Of a DNA stretch of 64,000 bases, positions 1-19,800 are shown piece after piece. A model generated the notes under the pieces. It ran no database searches, was not told the DNA's origin, and worked only from the letters and a program-made list of their open reading frames with translations. How positions within the stretch are numbered: position 1 is the stretch's first letter; each line of letters opens with the position of its first letter. Made by a program: the position numbers and the translations under genes. The stretch comes from Pterobdella sp. o SKG-2022 (lineage: Eukaryota; Annelida; Clitellata; Hirudinida; Piscicolidae), in the NCBI GenBank assembly GCA_964035795.1, contig OZ038321.1:2413921-2477920 (forward strand). Reading direction: 5' to 3'.

Positions 1-81
1 GATAATGATGATGATGATGGTGGCGATGGAGATGATGATGATAGTGGTGATGGTGAATATGATAATGGTACTGAACCACAG
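1..81 (+). repeat. GAT-rich low-complexity intron end
   Basis: Imperfect GAT/GGT triplets run up to the acceptor of the first CELF exon. They are open in the exon's frame and would encode Asp/Gly. Family exon structure (exon start at G-x-SS) favours intron. A similar patch lies at 3270-3385. Confidence 0.5.
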
Positions 82-7662
<7,581 letters not shown>

Positions 7663-10081
7663 GAGAAGCTTCTGTGTTGAATTTGATGCTTTTAAATATT
7701 TAATATAAATGTTGAATATGACGGTTTTGATGGTATTATTCTTTATCGAGTTTTTTCTTTTACACGGCTTTTTGTTGGAATGTTTCAACTGCAAGGGACT
7801 CGTTTGACAACTTTGAGACCAATGAATTACGGTTCAACGTAGAACAAATGGTGAAATTTTTTTACCCATCTTGCATTCATTTTACTTGCCTGGTTCAATT
7901 ACTCTGGCATAGAACATTTGAAAAACAGAGGGAGGTATATTTTTGCACCAACAATTAATTCTAACTGCTTATCAAAATTAATACATTGACAGTAGGTATA
8001 AGGAGACTAATGCTTGGCTGTTTGATAATTATTTTGATGATTTTTTCACTGTATTTCATCTTTTATTTTTTCATCTTCTTTTGTTTGTTACGTTTTAAGT
8101 GAATGGTTTGTTTAGTTATTTTTGTAGATGGTTACTTTTTGGTCTACCTTCCATTCACTGTAGTTTTCTATTGTTGTAGGTGTAGAGAGAATATTTTTTA
8201 AAATTTTTTGTACCATATCTTTTGTTTCAGTTTTCGGTACATTTGGTTCATGACATAGAAATGTTTTGTGTTGAGCATAAAATCAATTTCAATTTTGAAA
8301 CAATTTCAATTATATTATAAAAAGCTTTTGAAGGAGTTTCATGAATATTATTGGTGATTGTATATACAATTATATTTTATACATTACTTATTATATACAT
8401 TATAGACCAAGTGAATTAAATTGGTGATTACACCGAAGGTGCTGGTCATTAGCTTAGTGTAACACTAGAGTATTTTGAGAATATTTTTTGAATTTTTAAC
8501 TTCATAATCCTGCTGCTCACAATTGCTTCTTTTCCTCTCTTGCCTTCTTGCACAACATTACGCCGCTACCAAGCGAGTATTCAAGGCGGTATTACAAAAT
8601 GGTTGAAATTCATTATTGATATATATTTAGCGAAGGGAGCTTTTCACGTGACAACATCGACGCTCAAGACACCACCGGGCACCATCTTGCGCGCTCTAGT
8701 ATACGAGAAAGCTGGCGTTATGTTAAAGAGAACAATTATAACTCAGACTCAAATGACGTGTGTTATTTTAAGGATCTTTGATTCTCCTTTGTTGTATATA
8801 ATTTTAGGAATAATTAGATGTGTCAATTTCGTTGAAAAAGATGTTTTAGTTTCAAATTTATTTTCCACATTTGGTTCAACTGTGTTAGACATTAATTGTG
8901 TTGACAAGTGATTTGATTTGGCTGAGATTATTAAATGATTGACTTTATTTTCATTAGTTTTCTGTCACGCTTTACTTTAGCTAGTCGTCGTATTTGCAAC
9001 CAGGGTAAAAAGTTTCAACTAGCATACATACATAATTTTTTTATTGATTCAACTCAGATTAGTTTGCATCAAACGTTTTTTTCAATTAAAAAAATTTCAC
9101 AGGCTGATTTACTTTTCATATGTATAATTTCAACAAAAGCTTTCCTTATTTTCAAGACACCTGGCTACTTGTTGAGACTTTTTGATCGGCGAGCATTCCT
9201 CTAAGTTGCTAAATGTTTTTGCCATAAATTGTTTTTATCCTGCACTAATTCGCTTCCAATTATCATTGAGAATTATAGAGAATAAATTTATTCTATCTAC
9301 AGTTAAAAAGTGCCAAAGCCATTAAAAAAGGATTTGAAATTGAGAGCTGTAAGCAAAGTATTCTTCTTTTGAATCATTGTCTCATTTAATAAATGGTGTT
9401 TCGATGTATCAAATGGTTGCTTATATTTTGAATGGAAGTTGCGCTTTTAGCCGACTGACAAAAGTATTACAATATATTTTCCCAAACGTTTGAGATTACC
9501 CATTTTTATTCTTTAATTTTGATTATTTCTCATCTAATAAAATTACATTGAGATTTATTTTGTATGTTTTTTAAACTCTCCAATCAAAAAGTTTCCATGA
9601 AGACTAATAATAATGATAATAATAGAATGACAACATCAAAAAAAAATATTAGTTATTAAAATATACTACCGATGATGGAAAAATTAATGATGACAATGCC
9701 TGTTTTTAAATATAAGGCTAATAATAACAAGAAGGTTAATAAATATGGTAATGATATAAATAATAAATATATTTATTGAAGACTAATTGGAGAAAATAAC
9801 TGGCTAAAAACTCGAATTGGCTTTGAGAAAATAAAGAAAAATTTAAAAAAAAAAGAATGGGTGGAATAACAAAGATGGATGAATGAAAAAAGAAATGAAT
9901 TCATGGATTAAAAAAACTGGCGAATTTTATATTACGTTTGTGATTGTTCCTTAACCAATCAAATATTTTTTTGTGAGGTTGTCGCTATGTGTGTTATCAA
10001 ACTCAAAAGCAAATCAAAAGGCACCAAAAACTCAGAAAAATTATTTTAAACATTCAAGTCAAAAACCACGGTTCGGTGAGG
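7663..10081. other. CELF 3' UTR and convergent intergenic space
   Basis: There is no convincing gene. AATAAA at 9281-9286 and nearby copies could end the CELF mRNA, which would give a 3' UTR of about 1.6 kb. An open frame at 8540-8911 (123 codons) begins at a TTG and matches no family I know. The CELF and FANCM genes converge here. Confidence 0.45.
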
Positions 10082-10087
10082 TTTATT
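10082..10087 (-). terminator. FANCM poly(A) signal
   Basis: AATAAA on the - strand (TTTATT on +), about 67 nt past the FANCM stop. The close spacing supports the gene ending here. Confidence 0.55.
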
Positions 10088-10153
10088 TTGAATATTTACA
10101 AATAATAATAAAAATAAAAAAAATAATTGAATTTAAAAAAAAAAACAAAAAAA

Positions 10154-10445
10154 TTATTTTTTTCTTTTTAGTAAACTGGGACTTTTAAACGTGGGTGAAG
10201 ATGTGTCAGAATCATCATCGTCTTTCGGATCTGATCTCAAGCCATTAATATCATAAGCATTTATATTTTTGTGAGTCTTCATTGTATTTTTAAGCTTTCT
10301 CTGAATGTCCTGAGTACAATGGTCGTCATCGTTATATATGATTCTCCTTCTCAATGTACCTTTGTTCTTCCTTGATGTTTCAACCTCTTTCTGAAAAATC
10401 TCTTCATTATCTTCCTCATCATCTTCAAATAAAAATAATGATTTT
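10154..10445 (-). CDS. FANCM: FANCM exon 18 and stop
   Basis: Acceptor TTTAG. Encodes an acidic start ([13 protein letters not shown]), a basic middle ([20 protein letters not shown]) and [14 protein letters not shown], then TAA at 10154-10156. No ERCC4-like nuclease or HhH domain follows. An AATAAA on the same strand lies about 70 nt downstream. Confidence 0.78.
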
Positions 10446-13400
10446 CTAAACCAAAATGATAAATATTACTAAACAACAAATGTTTCCACTAAAAAGTAGA
10501 TAATTTATTCAAAATGAGAAAAAATGCCGAACTACTGACCAGACTGGAAAACACAAAAGCTATCTTCTTCATACTGATCCTCGTAATGACTTTCATCCTC
10601 TTGCGAGCACACATTAAATTTGGCATTCCACCTTCCAGTCACAATTATTACTCAAAACAAGTAAAAAAATTATCAATCACTTTAAAATTTATCTTTAATT
10701 GAATTAAACTGCCTTAAACTACCCAAACCGGAATTTGAACCCAAAACGACCGGATTCAAGTTATAAAATCTCTGCCAACAAAGCTACAAGACAAAGCTTC
10801 ATACCTGGGCTTGAACCTCTTGTTGTGGAAGGCTTCGATGCGGTGGTGCTGGTTGGTCTTGTTCAGTCGCATGTAAAAAGCCTGCTCTTCAATGCTGTCT
10901 GTGCATTTATTATTATTTTTATTATCATTATTATTCATATTATTGATATTATATATATTGCTATTGTTATTTTTACTCGTTTAACGAATATAATTTCAAA
11001 ACACTAGTTAGTTTATCTAACTAGTGTTCTGAAATTATATTCATTTTATTGTGGCTTTTGGAAAAAATCACACTCGTTTAACATTTTGAAGTTGCATTCT
11101 ATCATGGCGTCTTCAAGCAATATCATCATCATCATTAATACCTTGGCATTTCCACATCAATTTAAACCTCTCACTATTGCATTTATATCTGATTTTAATT
11201 ATTACATTAAGAGCATTAAATTAAGATTTTCAAGTAAATTTAAAATTTTTACTAATATTTGACGTCCCATTGATAGCTTAATATTTTAACAAAACTACTT
11301 TGGCATCAAAAGCCAAACATTTTCCCACGGTCAGCCAATCAAAACACGCCGTATACAAAGAACTGTCCAATAATACCTTTAAATTGAGTTCCTTGTGTGC
11401 ATTGAGATGCAATGAACTGCCTGATACTATCATCATCATCACCATCTTCATCGTCGTCGTCATCTTCACTTCCTTCACCACTCTCTTCCGCCTCCAAATC
11501 TAACCAATCACATTTCTTTTCTCTGTTTTTTCCTTTTATTTTTACGATGCTTTTCCTATCAGTTGTAGTGTTTTTACTTTTCTTCAAAACCTCCATGTTA
11601 TCTTTTTTGGGGAAAACTTTCTTCTTTGAGAAATCAACAGCGAAATCATCATCATCATCGTCGTCCTCCTCATTTAACCTCAATGAAACGTTTTTTGAAA
11701 GTACTAAACTACCATCATCCCCCCATCCATCACCATCATCATCTTCTTTATCTTCATCAGAGCTCATGAAAGTTTTCTTAGCAGCTTTCTTTACAACTAT
11801 AGGCGATTCTTGCATCTTGCCACTACTAAACATACTACCAGCTAACGGATAACTTTGGTCATAGGATCGTTTTAATGCTTTGCGAGAGTTTGAGGCACAA
11901 ATGAGGGAAACCAAATCAACATGACTCTTTTTGTCGATAGGGGTCGAGTGTTGTACTGCGCATGATTCGATATGACTATAGCAGTTATTATTTCCATTAT
12001 TGTTATTCTTTTTATTATTATTCCCACCGCTATTTTTATTTTGCTCATTGTTATTAGTAACTTTAGAATCAAACTTATTTATAATTTTTAATTTATTAAT
12101 ATTATCTTTATTACTACATTCATTGTTGCAATTATTTTTGCATTTATCGTTATTAAAGTTATTATTGTTAATATTATTTCTGTTATTATTATTATTATCA
12201 TCTCCTGAAAGACTAGAGTTGTTGTGTTCAAATGTACTGTTGATATGAAGAAAAGCTTGGGTGAAAGTTAATTGGGTATTATTACCGTTCTTTTTGCTGT
12301 CAATATTACTATAATTACTATTAGTGTTATAATTATCGTCATTTTTGTTATTATCATTTTTGATAAGACACCTGTCTATAACACTATCCTCATCTTTAAC
12401 ACCAACAGCATCAATTCCATCACCTCTTTTTACACCACCCTCACCTCCTTCAAAACCATCATCACCTCCTCCAACACCATCCCCTCTAGCTGGCCCACCA
12501 CCATCATCATCAGAGAAGATGAGAGAATCGAAGAAGTCATCGACAAATTCACAAATGTTAGCTCTATCATAGCTTTTAATTGTACTCCCATCGATTGCAC
12601 TGCACCTAACTGGACTCTTCCAATAAAAATCTTCATTGCTAGTTATCTCACCGGTATTTGCAATCTCGAGAATTGGATTATTATTTAAGTTGTGACTATT
12701 TGTTGAGTAATTATCCTCATGAACAATGTTGGTTTTGATTTTCTCATCATATTCAGTGTAGAGATTATCATTAATATCAGTTTTATTATTTATATTGTTA
12801 TTATTATTTATATTATTTTTATCCACATTATTAGACTGATTGAAATTATTATAATTTTCATTCTCATTATTAGTATAATTTATATTATCATCATCAGCGT
12901 CATCAATATTAATTGACTTTTTACTATTAATAGTATAATTTATATTATCATCATCAGCGTCATCAATATTAATTGACTTTTTACTATTATTATTATTCAT
13001 ATTATCATCATCATCATCAACATTAAATGACTGTTCAATAAAGGCATCCAAGAGAAGACTCATGTTGCTTTTGTTAATGCTCAAAGGGGTGCTTCTGGTA
13101 GCAGTGTTGCCATCGTAACTAATGTTCGTATTGTAACTGTTGTTATTATTCAAGTTATTATTTTTATTGTTTGAATTATTATTTTTTTTATTATTAAAGT
13201 CATCGTTTTTCTTGTAATTATCGTCATCACCACAACCATCATCAGCACCATCATCACTAGGTGATAATCGACTACCACCATCATCTTTACCAATTATACC
13301 ACCCCCATCTTTCCCCATAAATCCCCAAGGATAATCTAAAACCCCCGAGGACACTCCACGCCTCAGTCCACCACTCGCTTTCACCTTACGACTCATATTG

Positions 13401-13852
13401 AATGTATTGAAGCGAGTCAATAAAGGTTTTTTGGTCAGTCTACCATTAGAAGTGGTTTCCGGTGAAGATGTGATGACGTCATCGTCTTCTTCCAGTTTTT
13501 GGTGGAATGGCGCAGAAGTTTGGCGCAGTGATGTGTATTTTGCGTGTTTTTTTGCGTCGTTTGTATCTTTGGCGATATTATTATTTACCTCATTATTATT
13601 ATCATTATTTATACTATTATTTTCAAAATTATTAGTGTTATTTGTAAAATCACTGTAATCTTTGGTATTTTTAGTTTTCATGACGTCATTATTTTTTAAA
13701 TTATTACGTTCGATATAATTCTCATAATCATTGCTTCCATTATAATCCTTAATGATAATTTTCTCATCATAAATATGATTTTTATTATTATCATTATTTT
13801 TATAAGTATCTTTATTAATTTCATCACTATTATTAATATTATTATTATTATC

Positions 13853-13884
<32 letters not shown>

Positions 13885-16800
13885 CATTATTATTATTAGT
13901 ATTATTATTATCATTATTTTTATTAGTATTATTATTATCATTATTGTTATTATTATTATTACTATTACCCCTATTATTATTATTATTAATAATACTATTA
14001 CCCCTATTAATATTGTTATTATTACTATTACTAATATTAATATTATTATTACAACTATTATTACTATTATTAATAAAGATCTTGTCATCACCAGAATTCA
14101 AACTTGTAGTACTCAAGACCTTTTCAAGATAAGTGATGTGTTGATTGATCATTTCTTCATCATTACCATTCCCATTAACTTCACTTTTATTATCTTCATT
14201 ATTATTTAAATCGAAATTATTATTATCATTATTTTTGCCATTATTATTATTATTATTATTGATATTATGATTCTTGATATTCTTATTATTATTACTATTG
14301 ATATCATTATTTCCATTATTATTATTATCATTTGTCACCATATCATCCTTATTACCGTCCATCATGAAAAGGGACAATTGCACACCCTGTAACTCTCCAC
14401 ACATTTCAAATTCCGTAGCAACCTTAACAAGCACTTCTTCCAGCGCAGAACCCTCAGGCGGGGCTCTGATCGCCACTCGGCTGTCCTTATCGGTGACCAA
14501 CACACTCTGAGTGAAGTCGTAATCGTAAATACTAGTGTTATCATTATTTTCATTTTTATTCCTATTATTATTATTTTTATTATTCTTGTTATTATTTTTA
14601 TTGATACAATAATTCAACATGTTATTAATATCATCATTATCTGATAGATCTATTATATCTCTGTCCTTTTCCACCACTTTCTTTCCATCATCTTTCCTGT
14701 TGTGTGAAGTAGTGAAATCCTCAAAATCTTCTGAATCCTCTATGACAATCACCTCTCCATTACACCCTTTCTTGCTCTTGAATATCGAATAGACAGATTG
14801 GCTGGTGTCTGGTTTTAGAGGTGTCTTGAGGTTGAGAGAAGATTTACTGGAAAATGAAAGATTTTTGCCATTATTATTATTGTTGTTGTTGTCGTTGAAT
14901 GCACCATTTTCATTATTGAACTCATCAGTTTTGACAACACTGGATTCTTGCGCCTCAAATCCTTTATGACCCACCTTCTTGTCTACTTTACGTTTATCTT
15001 TCCTACTCTTATTCATGGTTTCTTGAAGTGGAATGCTTTTCTCAATGTTCTCATCTGTAAAGAATGATAAAGATTTTTTAATGTAATGTGGTATGTATAG
15101 AATGCTTTTTTCTTGTACTTCAAAGCAATTGTTACAAATTAAATATAGCGAAACATTCTGTGGCACAGATTCTTATTAGCGTCTCAACACTGGATCGAAC
15201 CCGGTAACTTTAAATAACTAGTCTAACGCTTTATCAACTGAGCTATACGGGCTCTAAAGACATTAAAATACATACCTGTTAGTTTTGGCTGCATCGAAGT
15301 CAGCATGGAAATCTTATAAGGGTCATGCTCATGGTCTTCTGTGAAAGCATTCAGCAGTCAACATCATTAACGATTAATTAATCTATAACAAATCTTCATA
15401 ATAGTACTAGTTATTTAGCTAACTGGTTATTTTCGCTTTGTCTCAATGCTATATATGCTATTTCTAGTTATTTTTGAATACACTGAATACAACAATAAAA
15501 AAATCGTCATCATCGTTTTACGTTTGTTTCCATGGTAGCATGGGTAAGGCAATAATACAACAAAGTAGTCTAATAACTCAACATCAAAACACTAACTCAA
15601 TGAAACAGAGAGCTGCAAGACATCCATCAGACATTGAGACAGGAGACCGCCACCATACCGATGTTTGTGAAGTTTCAGCTGGCCTGCCAGCCATTTTTCA
15701 CCCGCCACACCACCGTTATCGTTAGAATTAGAAGAGGTTTTTACATCGCTATTAGTTTTAGATTGTTGCCGGAAAAGCTTGTTGAAATTATTGGGAAGGT
15801 TATGAACTTTATCAATCTTCAGAAACTCATCAAGTTTCAAACGATATCTCTTCAACCAGTGTAAGTTCACCTCAGAATATTCCACCCACTTCTTCACCAC
15901 ATCATCCCTTATTGGAATGTTTTTCACAGCTGACATTTTTCTATTTTTAGATTTAAAAACTTCTGACATCACGACGGGAGTGATGTATTGTTTGCTACAC
16001 ATCGGCTTGATGTTAGGGGGAACCATCCTAGCACTCTGCACACACAATTTCAGCCTTGATCCATTCATCAGCTTTACTATGTTTCTTCTGTTGTTCTGAC
16101 TCTCCAGGTATTTCTGAAGCATTTCAATGTTAATTAAACTAACCTCTGAAGATATCAATTATCTAATATCAAATTTATTAGACACAAGCATAAAGATTTA
16201 TTTGACAAAATACCAAAATAATTCAATTATGTTCACTTAAAGCTTCTTTGAGTACAAACCATCATTATTTTGCGCGCATTTCCATGCTAGCATGGGTTGG
16301 ACTATGATAATAAAGTTCTTATAAAAAAGCTGCGTTATTGAATGAACCTTGAAACATGCGTATGTGTCAATAGAACACAAAACCCGCTAACCCTTTCTTC
16401 CTTGCCTGCAGTCAACAACATCACCACACGACCTTCGCGTTTCCTTCCGGTCCTTCCCATCCTCTGTACCAATCTTATGTGGAAGCAAGTCATCATAATG
16501 TGGATGTAAGTCATCATTTTTTGGTTATTAATTATTTTTTTCAAAAACTAAACACTCCATCGATTATATGAAATAAATGAATTAATTAAAAATATTGTTT
16601 AAATATATAATAATCTTCTTTAGCCAAAGTAAATACTGCAAATTATTTGAACACTAAAGGTAATTTTATTATGTACAAAGCTTTTCGTTAACAAAGTAAC
16701 ATTATCAAGTACGTTAAAATTCAAAAACCTTTGAATTTTAACGTACTTGATAATGTTACTTTGCTAAAGTAAATATAGATCGAAGCAATCTATTTATAGA

Positions 16801-19800
16801 ACAAATGAGAGTCAAAAAGAAAATAAAGCATCTATTTATAGAACAAATGAGAGTCAAAAAGAAAATAAAGCATCTATTTATAGAACAAATGAGAGCCAAA
16901 ATGAAAATAAAGCATCTATTTATAGACCGAATGAGAGTCAAAAAGAAAATAAAACATCTATTTATAGAACAAATGAGAGTCAAAAAGAAAATGAAGCATC
17001 TATTTATAAAACAAATGAGAGTCAAAATGAAAATAAAGCATCTATTTATAAAAAAATGAAGACAAAGTGGAAATAGCAGTTACCTGACGGGACTCTTGTG
17101 GGCATCGAAACACACAATAAGATCCACTTCCCCTATGTCCAGTCCCTCCTCCCCGATGCACGTGCATACTAGGTGGTGTTGTGATTGTTGCTATTGTTTT
17201 TATTTTTATTATTATTGTTTTTTATTTATTTTTGATGTTTTTATGGCAAAAACATTGTTATTTTTTGATTTTATCAATGATTTTGTTATGATAATAAAAT
17301 TCTAATGTTTTATGATAAGGATATACTTATCGAAAATTATAGCGGTTATTTTAAACAAATGTATGAATCCTCAATTGATGTTTTTGAAGTTCAAATAATG
17401 AAATTATTAATATTTATTTTTTTACTGCTGTTGTTTTTATATTAAATATTATTTATGACTTATTATCATTGCTGAAAATAATATTATTTGTATTTCGTTA
17501 ATAACATTTCTAATTATAATGTGAACCTACAGGTATATAATGAGGATACGTTCATGATTGAGATAAAAATAGCTCACCTAGCGTGTTATACCCGCCCTCT
17601 CTAAACTTTTTCACCACCTGATCACATCAATCAATCAATTCGTCAAACAATCAACCAACCAAAAATCAATACGATTCTAATTATAGCTATTCATTTTTAT
17701 AAAGAAATCTTATTGGACACGAATACAAACCGTTAAAATCAAAAACACATATAGCTATGAATAGTCACTAAATAGCTACCATGAGCTGGTCTTTCTGTTT
17801 GAAAATTTTGGCTCCTCCTCCGGCAGCGGAATGACCAATGAAACTCATCGGTTTTATAAGGGGCCGGAAGGTGTTTAAAAGCTGCGTTATCTCATGGACG
17901 CTGTCTCTGTACGAAGAAAAGACCATCACTCTGGTGTTTTGGCTGTCTGCGGAGTTTCGATGTTTGTTAAAGTGTGGGTAAACAATAAGAATTATAACAA
18001 TAATAAAAAAAAAATAAGAAGAATGTCTCTTTATAAACATAACAATAATAAGAAAAAGATTAATAAAATTAACGATATTTAATTATCGACACAGGTATAA
18101 AAATGGCGCAAAAAAAAACCATTTTTAAAGTTCTCGAAATGCTCGACCACCACTTCAATCAACTTTTTCATCTTGGGGTGGCCACAAACCAACTCTGATT
18201 GGCTGCGCTGTGTTTGCTGGCTCGTGAATCCATGAGTTTGGCTTGATAAATGAGGGTATTAATGAAGATAATATTAACAAATATAGTTATTATTATTAAT
18301 ACTACTACTACTACTACCACACACAAACACAATAACAACACTGAGCACACACATAGTGTCAGGGAATCTGGATCTTAAGAAGGTCATGAGTTCATTGAAG
18401 GCGCCATTAGGCACTAACTCAGCCTTGAGTCGTGAGTTGAAGCCAGATTGGGCCTTGTTTTTGTTTCCTTGCATCAATTCATCTTTTTCTACAAGCACCC
18501 CGTTTATATACACCCCCGTACCATCCTCGTAACTATTATTACTGTAATTATCATTTTCATCATTATTATTACTATTATCACCATTATAACTCTTGAAACC
18601 CTTACCACCATCATCACCATAAAGACCACCAAGCTTATCACCACTGCAAGCCCCTCCAACATTCACCACCCCATTGGGCCCTCTGGAGACCAGAGCCGTA
18701 AGGAAGGAGAGAAGGGCTCGTGAGCCGTGGGCCGTCAAAAGCTCCATGCCATGCAGCAGACTCATGCCGCACGCGAAGTTGTACTCTGTCGAGGATCGGT
18801 CCCGCATCTTTGGTGAGGTTGTTATTATTGATAGTATTTTTATTATTGACTTTATTCTTATTATTGTTATTTTTAAAATGCACGTTGAACCATGAAAACC
18901 AGTTAAATATCAATGAGTGAAACATCATTTTAGCTTAATAAGCTACGTTCGTCTACAAAAACCTTCAGCTGGTCTTGAAAAAATTGCTAACAAATTGGAG
19001 AAAATATATGAAACTAATTTACCACAAAACAAATGAAGTCTTTAAAAACTATTTTTAAGATTTTTAAAAAAAAACTTATTTTCTACAACAAAAAACAAGG
19101 AGCAAAGCACCAACAGACTGTTTTTTGGCGATGTTACTTTTTCTGTAGTTTTCTCTGGCCTTGAAGAGCAGGAAAATGCTGTAGTCGTCAAGGTTTTTTT
19201 TGTATAAAACACCCGTTCGTCGCAGCCGATTTATGAATATTTCTATCACCTGCGGGATGATTTGGTGGGTTGTAAAGCTGTTGAGTTGATATACCAGTGC
19301 CGAAACTGATCTTATTGACGCTGTATGGATAGAAGTTTTTTATTTCTTCAACAGAGTAAAGTCCATCATCAGTTTTCTCACAAAACTCAAAATCCTAGAC
19401 ATAAGGACGCTGCTACAGAGCCGTCGTCTTCGTTGATATGGTCACGTGAGACGTTCGTTCATGTGTATCAAAGACGTGTTCGAACTTCCCCTACCTGGAA
19501 GTCGTTCCCGTTTTAGACCAGCAAAAACTTAGTTGAGTTGTGTTAAAAAGGATATGGAATCTTATGGCCTAGAAAATGCGGACCCACTAAATAGAGCTGA
19601 ATGGAGAAAGTTTATTAGCCGACTGCCAGCTACAAGGACGCCTACAGCAGTAAAATTTAATATGAATATTATTATAATTTCAACAGACTGCGTAACTGAT
19701 AGGTTTCATAAAGGCCATGCAAAGCATGAATGAACGAACAAATTAACAAACAAATAAACAAACAAATAAAAAAACAAACAAATGAAAAACACAAACAAAA

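Noticed and set aside
11412..14510. Several + strand Ile/Leu/Ser-rich frames
   Set aside because: Antisense shadows of the Asn/Asp-rich FANCM exon 15.
11377..15054. The idea that the Asn-rich stretch is just intronic ATT microsatellite
   Set aside because: The frame is open for 3.7 kb, splice phases match at both ends, and non-repeat coding islands are interspersed.
15474..15725. + strand 83-codon frame
   Set aside because: Overlaps FANCM exon 13 and intron 13 in antisense and has no recognisable content.
16756..17059. Open frames on both strands with 14-residue repeats
   Set aside because: A 42-bp minisatellite leaves frames open on both strands; it lies between FANCM exons.
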